From: Eucalyptus grandis | Taxonomy: Eukaryota; Streptophyta; Magnoliopsida; Myrtales; Myrtaceae | DNA: 64,000 nucleotides | Assembly: GCF_016545825.1 (NCBI RefSeq) | Contig: NC_052618.1 | Location: 12,825,398 to 12,889,397, forward strand | Reading direction: 5' to 3' | Shown: piece after piece, positions 34,234 to 43,890 of the stretch | Numbering within the stretch: position 1 is the stretch's first letter | Layout: each line of letters starts with the position of its first letter | Made by a program: the position numbers and the translations under genes | The notes under the pieces: model-generated | Seen by the model: the letters and a program-made list of their open reading frames with translations, nothing else | Database searches by the model: none | Told to the model about the DNA's origin: nothing

Positions 34234-34805
34234 TCATTTCAAACTCATCGCATAGACTTTGAAAATTTCTTGCCTGAGACTTTCATTAGAGGATCCAAAA
34301 ATAATATCATCCACATATATTTGAACAAGTAAGAAACTTTTATTTTCCTTTTTGATAAATAAAGTCGTATCTACTTTACCTTTAACAAAACCATTTTGTA
34401 ATAGGAAATTACTTAACTGTCGTCGTACCAAGCCCGAGGTGCTTGCTTTAAACCATACAAAGCATTTTCAGTCGAAGGCGAGTCTGGCTTCTTTGGGTCT
34501 TCAAACCACGGCGGTTGTTCCACATAAACTTCCTCATGGATAAATCCATTTAGGAAGGCGCTTTTGATGTCCATTTGGAATAACCTGAAATTCTTATAAC
34601 AAGCAAACGCGAGTAATAGTCGAATAGCTTCTAACCTTGCCACCGGAGCGTAAGTCTCATCATAGTCTATTCCTTCTTCTTGCGTATATCCCTTGGCCAC
34701 AAGTCTTGCTTTATTTTCGTACGACTTTCCCTTTTCGTTCATCTTGTTTGAACACCCATTTGGCTCCAAACAGTTTTTCCTTTTGGTTGGGATGTCAATT
34801 CCCAA
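34234..34805 (-). pseudogene. Sirevirus reverse transcriptase domain
   Basis: Two overlapping minus-strand frames cover the copia RT. 34,413-34,805 contains [42 protein letters not shown] and [12 protein letters not shown]. 34,234-34,431 contains the catalytic YVDD in QIYVDDIIFGSS. The frame changes in the overlap at about 34,425-34,432, where the plus strand reads CTGTCGTCG. That is a single-base-type break beside a CTG site. Confidence 0.9.
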
Positions 34806-34858
34806 ACATCATTTATGCTGAACTGTCGAGCTCTTCTTGCATAGCTTCAATCCAGCTT

Positions 34859-35420
34859 TCATCGAGATAAAGCTTCTTCTATGCTCTTTGGTTCAATTTC
34901 AGAAACGAGTGCCACAGCACTAGACTCTTCTCGCCTTTTGGATCTTGTGCGAATTCCGTCATTAATTTCGCCAATTATAAGATCTTTGGGATGACTAGAC
35001 TTATGCTTCCAGTTACTCGTTGATTTGTGCGGTAGATGATCTCTTTCTTTATTTGGATCTTCACTAACAACCTGATGCTGGTTTTCAGTCTCGAGATGCA
35101 TCTAGAGTTGTAGACTTTGGAGGGTGCAGGAGCGGAGTTCGAGACTCTTCTTGATGAGTCTGTCTTGATTCAACTTGCGTTGAGTCTTGAAATTTGACAT
35201 TCATTGACTCCTCTGGTGGCTTTTCTTGTTATAGACTCTGTAAGCTTTGCTTGATGTAGAATATCCAAGGAAGATACCTTCATCGATCTTTCTTCAAACT
35301 TACCAACTCGATCTTTTGCATTTTTTTAATATAAAACATTTGCATCCAAATACATGAAAGTATGAAACAATAGGCTTCTTTTCTTTGAATAACTCATAAG
35401 GAGTTTTCGAAGAATAGATC
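34859..35420 (-). pseudogene. Sirevirus integrase C-terminal to RT linker region
   Basis: Between the integrase core and the RT, an 80-codon hydrophilic frame (34,859-35,101) holds HLPHKSTSNWKHKSSHPKDL and DGIRTRSKRRE. This resembles the linker before copia RT that usually precedes the P.RS.R motif. The remaining sequence (35,100-35,420) has short open pieces only. Confidence 0.6.
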
Positions 35421-35830
35421 TTAAGAAGACTCTATTGATGATATAGCAAGCCGTTGAAACGGCTTGACCAAAATTGAGAAGAAATTTTACTTTCAATTAA
35501 AAGAGTTCTAGCCATTTCTTGAAGAGATCTGTTCTTTCTTTCCACAACTCCATTTTGCTGAGGAGTATATGGAGAGGAAAACACATGCTTACTGACTGAT
35601 TCATCACGGAATTTTGTAAAATCTTGATTTTCAAATTCACCTCCATGATCTGTTTTTATACAAGAGATTACACATCCCTTTTCATTTTGAACCTTTTAGC
35701 AAATTTTTCAAAATACGAAAAGGTTTCGGACTTACTTGAAAGGAAATATACCCAAGTAAAACGGGAGTAATCATCAACAATTACTAGGCAATACTTCTTA
35801 CCCCCAATACTCGAGTTCTGGTTGGTCGAA
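35420..35830 (-). pseudogene. Sirevirus integrase core
   Basis: The DDE integrase triad is visible on the minus strand: [12 protein letters not shown] (first Asp, about 35,760), TDHGGEF (second Asp, about 35,632-35,652) and QNGVVERKNR (Glu, about 35,531-35,560). The frame shifts once near 35,695 between the first and second Asp. The core therefore had the canonical layout but is not continuous. It joins cDNA into the host chromosome in functional relatives. Confidence 0.82.
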
Positions 35831-36342
35831 GAAGAGATCCATATGCAGCAACCTGTAGAACATGATTAGTAGAGACATGATTTATTGGCTTAAAAGAATT
35901 TCTTACCGCTTTCCCGAGAATACATGGAGTGCATGAATCAGTCTTTTGGTATGGCAATTTTGGTAGACCTCGAACAAGTCGCTTTGATGAGATTTTGGCT
36001 AATTGCTTCATATTGACATGTCCAAGCTTTTTGTGCCATAAGCTTGCTTCGTCTTGAATTGAGATAAGACATTGCAATTCATTTGGTTTCACATCCGGAA
36101 GATAGATATTTCCATGTCTTCTACCCAAAAAGATTGAGTAGAGTCTTTTTCGATTCCGAACATGTTCCTTCTTGAAAGAAGATCTTGAAACCAATATCAC
36201 ACAATTGACTAATGCTGAGAATATTGTAATTGAGTCCTTCCACTAAGGAAACATTACTTATTGTGAGAGTTCCAATTTTCACGGTTCCAAATCCCACAAT
36301 ACTTCCTTTCTTTGTTTCCTCCAAATGAAACTTTTCCACCAT
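35784..36342 (-). pseudogene. Sirevirus pre-integrase zinc domain and protease remnant
   Basis: 35,784-36,200 contains LWHKKLGHVNMKQL followed by CTPCILGK, the H-H-C-C zinc motif of the GAG-pre-integrase domain. 36,121-36,342 carries the protease-to-integrase linker (VSLVEGLNYNILSISQLCD). The aspartic protease active-site DSG expected just upstream (about 36,390-36,410) reads Asp-Lys-stop, so the protease is dead as written. Confidence 0.8.
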
Positions 36343-36443
36343 TTACTTGAGCAAGTTTTATAAAGCAATTTGAATCTCCTGTCATGTTTCTTGAGCATCA
36401 TTTGTCAAGACACCACTTTACTGTTTCTTGATGGAGACTGCAT

Positions 36444-36782
36444 TTAACAAAGAGTCTCAAGCTTTCTTTGGTACCCAAATTTTCTTGGGTCCTTTGGTGT
36501 TAGTAAGATAAACAGTATTAGCCCATACTTTCTTAATAGGTTTCCATACCATAGGACACTCTTTTTCAAAGTGATCCGGTTGCACTTTGAACATTTAAGA
36601 GAATTTCTTCCTACGGGTTTAACAAAAACTTTCTTGAAGTGATTTTTGTAAACCTCACTTGCAAGCCTTTTCTTGATTCTTTCTTTTACTTTAGGAAAAT
36701 CAATCAAGGGAATTGTTTCTTCTGTCATACCTAGACCGGACTTATTGAAGTAAGGTCTTTGTCTTTGAAAGAATTTTCTCAA
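36444..36782 (-). pseudogene. Sirevirus gag-pol junction segment
   Basis: This 112-codon minus-strand frame is rich in Lys and Arg. It includes a C..C motif (CSKCNR), a position that in this lineage lies between Gag and protease. It is not intact, and a domain assignment is uncertain. Confidence 0.5.
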
Positions 36783-37199
36783 GTTTTTCAGATCCCATAG
36801 AAAATTTCTTTGATATATTAGATAAGTCTGTTTTTAAAACAGTATTTTCATTTAAAAGATTTTCTTCATTTTCTTTAAGATTGGAAACAGACACGTCTAG
36901 ACTTTTAACTCTTTCTTCTAAAACATTTTCTTTTAGTTTTAGAGCTGAGTTTTCCTTTTTTAGTTTGGAAATTCTTTTGAGAGAAGTCTTAAGACTAAAG
37001 CATAGTTCCTCAATATATTTAGAAACTTTGACAGGAATTTTAAAGTTACTTGCCTCAAATTCACTGTCGAGTCGATCCCGAGTCTAATCCAGTCGAGTCT
37101 AATTGTGCCATCGAGACATAGATTGGCATATTCATTATCACTTTCTTCACACTCGGTATCACTCCGGTTTCAGCTTTGAGAGCTTTTGAAATTTTCAGC

Positions 37200-38145
37200 T
37201 TTTCCTTTCTTTTTCTTCAAGAGGACAATTGGGTCGATGTGTCCCTTTTCTTGCATTCAAAGCGGACTACATCTTTGTTTGGTTCCTCATCATCAACAGA
37301 CTTGGTCTGCTGTCTTTGAAAGCCTTGTTTCTTTGAGTTGAACCTTCTTCCTTTTCTGTTTAGTTTTCTGAATCTTCTTATCATGAGAGCAAGCTCCTCA
37401 TCGTCCATATCTTCTTGACTGTAACATCGAGAATCATCATTTGATTTTAATGCAATAGATTTCTTACCTCTTGGATCTTCATCTTCATTGATCCTTTCCA
37501 CTTCATAGGACTGAAGAGTTCCAATCAGCTCATCGACAGATAGTGGCATAATTCTCTGCGTCTCTCTTATCAAAGTTTTTATGTGATTCCAATCCTTGGA
37601 GAGTCCACGAAAGTAGCTTGTTTACCTTCATGGGATCGAAGTTGGTTGACCTTGATTTTCAAGACCATTCACAATATCGTAAAACGACTAAACATGTCGA
37701 TATTGATTCTCTGGTTTCATTACGAAGGCTTCGTATTGACCGAGAAGAATGTTGATTCTTGTTTCCTTCACTCGATCTGTTCCTTCATAGGTGATATGCA
37801 ATCTGTCCCAAACTTCTTTTCTTTGTACCACAAGAAGATATTCTATTATATTCAGTTGGTGATAAAGCACAATATAAGGAATAAATTGCTTTTGCATCGA
37901 GTGTCTGTCTCTTGGTTATTTCTTCTGAGACATTTCGCTGGATTCTTGTTTCTTTTCCTCTTTCGAGACCCGATGCGAGTGGTAGGAGTAATTCCTTTTT
38001 CTACAACGTCCCATTCGAGAGGATCCTTTGATCATAGGAAAGCTTTCATCTTGTTCTTCCGGATGTTGTAATCATTTCCATCAAAGTAAGGTGGTCTGGT
38101 ATTGCTTTGCCCTTCCATCAGCCACAGTGCTAGCATACTAGCCAT
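37200..38145 (-). pseudogene. Sirevirus gag
   Basis: The Gag start is the ATG at 38,145 (MASMLA..., then EGQSNTRPPYFDG), and the frame stops about 35 codons on. Later pieces are 37,688-37,897 (EVWDRLHITYEGTDRVKETR, typical copia Gag) and 37,217-37,573 (LIGTLQSYEVE). The latter ends in a damaged zinc knuckle, where CKKR is followed by a frame change in place of the GH...C half. Gag forms the particle in functional relatives. Several frameshifts make this copy non-functional. Confidence 0.82.
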
Positions 38146-38192
38146 GGATCTTTTACTATGAAATAAAACACTTCAAATAAAGTAAGTACACA

Positions 38193-38205
38193 GGCTCTGA
38201 TACCA
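38193..38205 (-). promoter_or_regulatory. Primer-binding site of the Sirevirus
   Basis: The minus strand reads TGGTATCAGAGCC (initiator Met-tRNA), two bases from the 5' LTR. This is identical to the site in the three-LTR element. Confidence 0.9.
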
Positions 38206-38207
38206 AT

Positions 38208-39088
38208 TGATATTGCTAGTATAAACACCTAGAGGGGGGTGAATAGGCGCACAAACTATTTTTCTCAAATACGTATGCAACAGATTGAAATACGATCGAT
38301 GTAAAGAGAGTAAAGAAGAGAAAATCAAACACAGGATTTATAGTGGTTCGGCTTATTCCAAGCCTACGTCCACTCTTCCGCACTGACAGCCCACCGGCTG
38401 GATTTCACTATGATCAAAAAGAAGTTACAGCACAGACTTTGCCTTGATTCCACAGTGTAGATGTTCTATCACACCTCCTCAAGGTCTCTCACAAATATAG
38501 ACTCTCTTTTGTATACAAGTATTCGCTCAAGAGATTTATCTAAACAAATAGGAGCTTCAGACTTTGGAATTTTTCTATCGCGCACTCTCTCTAAAACAAC
38601 TAAGAACGTCTTCCTTATATACTCATTTATGCCATCATACCCGTTGGCACTTTCCAAAGGAATTCCTCCAATCTACCCGTTGGACGGAATCAATTAGGAA
38701 GATCGTTCGAGCTATTAAAGGAACGTGTTGATAGCCCATCAATCTGTTCGCCCATACAATCGGGATCTCGGTTTCCATAAGCAAAACCTTCCAATAATAT
38801 TTAGACAATCATCGAATCTTCAGTCATTGAATCAATCTTGATCAATCAAAGGATTCGATATGTCTTCTCTAGCCACAAGATCTTCTCCAGATGATAAGGT
38901 TAAATCTGAACAAAACATCCAGTTCGGGATAACCTTTCTTCACCGAATTAGAGGCGTCAATGAGGATAGACTTTGAGTCTTGAGTCGGCGTCGGAAGTCT
39001 TCGGACTTTAGCGCGAGTGCGGACCTTCGAGACTAGGCGCGGAAACATTTTGTCAACTTCAAAACTCTTCACGAGGATTTCTCCAACG
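38208..39088 (-). repeat. Sirevirus LTR (5' LTR)
   Basis: This 881-bp partner of 29,593-30,484 is followed by GTATC. Its GAGTCTG-rich part (38,955-39,035) is shorter than in the other LTR because several CTG/CAG units read CG. Confidence 0.93.
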
Positions 39089-39093
39089 GTATC

Positions 39094-39345
39094 GCGCGGC
39101 GGCGTCGGCCGAGGTCGCCCAAGGTCGCGGGGTCGTGAGGCCCTCGCTGCGGCCGCGAGACCCAGGGCGGCGGTCGCTGGGTCGCGCGACCGCAACCCTG
39201 GTCGCCCGAGGTCGGGCGACCTCCAGCGCCCTCGGGCGGGTCGCGCGACCCTCGCCGGAGGTCGCCCGACCTCGGGCGACCTCGGTCGACGGCCGCCGAC
39301 GCCAGATCGGCTCGCCGAGCCGCCGCCCGCCCTGGTCCGACGAAG
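39094..39345. repeat. Very GC-rich segment
   Basis: Repeats of GGTCGC, GCGACC and CGGGCGACCT make short inverted repeats. The base composition is far from the AT-rich surroundings. It is comparable in style to the GC core of the MULE-like element at 55,360-55,800. The frames at 38,869-39,505 are composition-driven. The Sirevirus inserted at its left edge. Confidence 0.6.
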
Positions 39346-39429
39346 GGCTACTCCTTTTCCATTTAAAAAAATTAATAAATACGGGGACAATAATTGAAAT
39401 ATGAAAAATTAATAATGATAGTTTAGGAA

Positions 39430-39600
39430 AAAAAAACACCTTCAGCATTTTCAAGGGGAGGCTTTCATTTGAAAGCTCCTTCAAGGAGGTTGCCAAACAC
39501 CCCATTTTTGGGTGAAAGAGCTTTGGGCGTGGATGGGCTTTCTAAATGCCCATCCAAATGCACCGAAAGGGACGACATCAAGTGAGCCCCGCTGAGTCGG
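39430..39600. repeat. MITE-like remnant
   Basis: Symmetrical motifs (GGCTTTCATTTGAAAGC, CTCCTTCAAGGAG) and a CAAACACCCC-type end suggest a small inverted-repeat transposon remnant. Termini and target duplication were not resolved. Confidence 0.4.
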
Positions 39601-40269
39601 TTTTTCATTGTTCTACTCATCCAAGGGCTCTCATTGCCCTTGAAAAAGCTATAGAATTTAATTGCGTGATTCTGATCTTCTTGATGTTTAACATAAGCAT
39701 TCAATTAACCAATCCCGAAAAAGTATATGAGCATTTAATATATAAAATCTTTGTTCTGATATATTATTCATGTTTACCGTTGCTTTAACTGGAAATTACC
39801 TTGTTAGCACAACCGAAACGTTGAATAAGATGTTAATATAACTATCGATAATGATAATTCGATCCAAATTAATCAAAAAGAAAAAAAAAATTCCAAGATC
39901 TCTTATTCTCAATTCTCAACTAAACATGGTAAACCCTGATACGTGGCTATTTCATCTCATGGATGGGTTTTGCCATGTGATATTTTTATATTCTGTTTGA
40001 ATGAGATTTAACAACAAATTGGGATTCATGAAATTGTAGGTATCCAATTGTACATCAAGATATTATATATCTTTCAAAATCCTTATTGATATTTTTGAGA
40101 AATTTAAAAATTAAATCATTTATGCTACAACCTGATTCAAATGGTTTTAGTTGTCGGAAGTTTCATTATATTAATGAGAAACAAAATTTATGGTCAGCTG
40201 CAAAAGAAAATGATTTTATGTTTCGTGCCGGACACAATCCATATCTTCAAGACCGTTCTCTTTGACGGA
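39601..40269. other. AT-rich stretch, nothing recognised
   Basis: No gene, repeat termini or conserved frames are visible. Confidence 0.4.
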
Positions 40270-41215
40270 CTTCAGTAAAAAGGCTTCTGAGAGTGTGCTG
40301 TGGAATTGGGAAAAAAGTGCGATGAGATGGTTTGGTTATTGAAGGGTTGGAATGAATCTACGAGGGCCAATTTTTGGTCTCCAGATAAGAAGGGGGACTC
40401 CATTTTCCATGAAATCATATTCGATAAAAGCCGCGTCCGAATTAGAATATCCGCCGCCAAATGTCGAATGTCATTGAGGGACGCCGACGATGGCCATGAT
40501 GCTTGATGCCCGAGCTTGAAGTCTTCGGGGATGAGTTGCATTCACCTAAGCAGCATCCTCAGCTTTGTAAGTTTGCAAAATTCTTAGCAGTTCCTATTCG
40601 CATCAATTTCGGCACGAGTTTGGGAGAGACCAAAGCTCGAATTGCTCATCGCGAGATTTTCGAATGTGAATCTCTTAATCTACAAGCTCATTCTCTCTAC
40701 GACCGTGTTCTCTTGTTTGATTCAAATTCAGTACAGAAATTGCCCACGTCATTAGGCAAAGATAGACTATGTCAGAGCATATTGATCCACATAATGTTTC
40801 CCTATCCGTAGCTCAGCTATGTGCATATGTATGTGTTGGGAAATCTCATAAATGTCATGTCAATGCAAACAAACCGAACTGGTCATTCCAGATTTGATTG
40901 TGCTGAAAATGATATTGGTGTTATGCTTATAGGCCTCAAAAGCTAGACCATTAAAAAGACTCCATCTATTGATTTAAGGTCACTACATTGGTATATATAA
41001 GTATTGCATATCGGTGAATGCCTAGAAAGTGAAAGCTTTCTTTTCATGTTATGTCTGCTATTAACGCAAATAAAGCTGAAAGAGTTAGATGCACGCAGGC
41101 CCTTGAATCGGCCAGCAAATTTATATATGACTTGCAGTGAGACGAATATACTTGAAGAAAACAATGTGGTCGGATCCTTGCAACGATGACTGCTTTCGGA
41201 TTTAAATCACATAAT
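40270..41215 (+). pseudogene. Partial, better-preserved copy of the unknown gene
   Basis: This segment is related to parts of 11,730-13,100 and 58,390-60,560. Two open frames stand out. 40,300-40,506 contains KCDEMVWLLKGWNESTRANF and DSIFHEIIFD. 40,503-40,811 contains PELEVFGDELHSPKQHPQLC and VLLFDSNSVQKLPTSLG. In the other copies the same stretches are disrupted by stops and frameshifts, so this copy best shows the ancestral reading frame. No family is recognised. The rest of the gene is absent on both sides. Confidence 0.5.
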
Positions 41216-43589
41216 CAAAATATAGTAAACGAAAACATCACCTAATAAACCAAGCTCATAATCAAGGCATCAAAAGTAAGTAAAATACGGAAAGTATAGT
41301 CCAAGAATTTAATCCGATATGATGTTGGCTAAAGAATATATATTGCCTCATGATCAAGCCTCGGGACAAAAAACTCCATGAGTTGAGTCCAAACATTAAA
41401 CCCGAGCCTAAATAAAAATTTACCACCTCTTGCGCACAAATCAGCAGAAAATGAGGAAGAGAACAGCACCCAAGGAAGATCGATGGCGATTCTGACGCTC
41501 CATCCTTGCACACGACCATGCAGATCTCGCACTCCTTCACCACAGAATTCACATTCAAAACTCGACTCCGTTCGTATAGAACACTTTAACTCGAACCAGA
41601 GAGATCAGCAAGCCACGAAAGAGCAAATTTTCACATCATTTGTTGAGCACACGAACGAATTCGGCCATAATAAGGGTTTGATAAGTCGAGAACAAATTGA
41701 ATTGATGCAATATGATTTTGCGGTTCAAGGATTGAATCGAAGTTACATACTGATCTAGTTCGAGCATTTCATCAAACGAGTGATAGGCATTTCGACCAAG
41801 GAGCTCGTACCCACACACAAAGCAACGATTCAATTTCAGATCATCACGAAAATAACCTTATGAGTCCGAGTTTCTAATCGATCTTCAACCGCAACTGATT
41901 GACTCACAAACATTAGCTAAAGCTCACTGGCTCTCTTTCGTTCAGTGACAAAGTTCCCGGTGGTGACCACGTCGATAGTCGGGGCCGGCGAAGGGGGAAC
42001 GACCAAGGGTTCGTGCACTTTCGGGCGTATTGATCAGAAAACGGAGCAGAACGAGAGCTGGCCTTGCTGCAGCGAAACCGGCGACGGAGGAGCGGCTACG
42101 GTGGCGGCTAATGGTCTCTGGAGGACGACGAAGAAGCCTCAAGAATTCCCGAGAAAGAGAGTTTCTTCATCAGGTTCAGCGTATGCGTTCTGTTGTGATC
42201 GCTAACCCTGAGGCGGCCGTCAATGGTGGCTCGACGGTGGCTGTTTTGGTGATTGGAGATGGCGGACGGTGGATTTCTGGTGTCGATTAGTGGTGGAGAA
42301 TCTTCTGGAACTCGACTGATCGAGAGAGAGAGACTGTGGATCGTGGGCTGCGGTGAGGAAAACTATTTGGGCCGAGGCTTACACTAATGGGCCTGGCACG
42401 ATCTGGGCCACGATTGTGGATCAGACCCAACAGACCGGACCGGCCCTCTCAATTCTGACCGAGTTGGAACATTTTTATTGCTTTCTCTTCTTTTTTTTTT
42501 TCCTATTTTATTTACCTTTACAAAAAAGCATGTTCAACTTGCTGGAAAAAAAAAATAATAATTTCACAACCGACTGTGCCACAGTCCCTTATTTGTGCAA
42601 TATTGCAACGTCATTCAGTGAGGATAGTTATCATACTTAGCTCTATAATCCTTAATTTGAATTTGAGTACCAATTGCGTGCTACACTCATGCTTGAGTTG
42701 ATTTCTAGTACCCCGCTTGCACACTCCATGACTGAGGATCTCCTCATAAATTTAATTGTATAAAATTTTCAATACCCTCCTCACGATTAGTTCCTGATTC
42801 ACACACCACCTTGCATGCTATCGATATTTAAAATTTTCAATTTGTGTCTTAGATTAATTTGATTGACTGAATTACCCTTCAACTAATGTGGAAAACTCGA
42901 GTTGGGGTGAGAAAAGTTGGGGGGGCATTTTATAAGAGAAAAGTGAAAGTTCAGTGTAATTATAAACTCTAATAAATAAATTATAAATGACACACGATTA
43001 ATGGGGCTTCATGTAAGTTATATTACTTTTCTCTTATTTTTAAGAAAAATGTCTCGGGGAATGTCCACATCAGACGATACCCAAATTGACCTTATGAATC
43101 AGGCAAAAGAAGACAACTTGCAGATGTTGGTGTGGAAAAACTAAATCATGCGAGTTCGCTGCAGGGCTAAGCCTAAGAAAAATTCTCTAAGAACTAAGAG
43201 ATCCTTCACTATCGTTTGTGTTCTCATTACCAATTCCACTCATATGTGCTCACATACACACCACATTCCTATAGTACGCTTTAAAACAACAAATGCAAGC
43301 CTTCAATGTGAGATTGAAATCCGTCTTCTTCAATTTTATTTTATTTTTCTAATTGAGATACATTTGTATTGTTAAGATCTAACCGGTCAATTTTAAGTGG
43401 GGTCAAGCCCACACAATGTCGGATTAAATTGATCCATACTTATAGATGATTAATTAGTTTTTTTTTTTTTTGGTCAGTAACGATTAATTAGTTCAAACAC
43501 ATACAAATATTAGTGGCGCCAACAATACCGCTCATTCCATATTCAAATCACACTGTAATGAGATATTATTGAAGTACTGATTTCCTTAG
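41216..43589. other. Stretch without a supported gene
   Basis: Frames of 60-98 codons occur (for example 41,262-41,558 minus with a CEIC motif, and 42,030-42,290 plus, GC-rich), but none has a recognisable domain. A GC-richer island at 41,940-42,440 could be a promoter or a 5' untranslated region. The rest is AT-rich with poly-T runs. Confidence 0.35.
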
Positions 43590-43689
43590 ACATGGCACAT
43601 CATGAAATTGGATATTTTCCAACAAAAGCTAAGGTTATTCCGTAAATGAATACTGCTCGTACCAAAGTCTACAATCGCGAAGCTGCACA

Positions 43690-43890
43690 CTGACACGATG
43701 TATGCACACACTCTCTGGACTTGTGTCTGCGCACGGTCGGCACGTGCCCGCGCACCACTGCATGCACCGTGGCCGAAGCACTCGGCATGGTGGAAGGAAC
43801 CATGCGTTGTAGAATGCCAGGGCATAATCATCCCGATCAGAGTACTGCTTTCCACTGCATACCTCGTCCACAAAAGTCAAGCGTCCTGGC
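43690..43890 (-). pseudogene. Second copy of the TFVD-type gene fragment
   Basis: The minus strand encodes LTFVDEVCSGKQYSDRDDYA then LAFYNA, related to the 29,130-29,325 fragment, followed by the shared CCGAGTGCTTCGG block with the middle part missing. The protein family is unknown. It lies within open frames on both strands that I regard as chance. Confidence 0.45.

Larger units (their letters stand above)
29593..39088 (-). mobile_element. Ty1/copia Sirevirus, full length but coding-defective
   Basis: This 9.5 kb minus-strand element has two LTRs (892 and 881 bp), an initiator-Met primer site, a polypurine tract and an exact 5-bp duplication GTATC (29,588-29,592 and 39,089-39,093). The order on the minus strand is gag, protease, integrase, reverse transcriptase, RNase H, then about 2.3 kb of an additional env-like region before the polypurine tract. 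Integrase before RT defines Ty1/copia. The extra 3' region with charged coiled-coil-like protein is the mark of the Sirevirus (SIRE/Maximus) lineage. Every domain is interrupted by frameshifts or stops, some near CTG/CAG sites. The outermost base at the right end is changed (TG to CG on the minus strand). Confidence 0.92.

Noticed and set aside
41262..41558. 98-codon minus-strand frame with CEIC motif as a zinc-finger gene
   Set aside because: Only one Cys pair is present, with no further ligand pattern or splice support.
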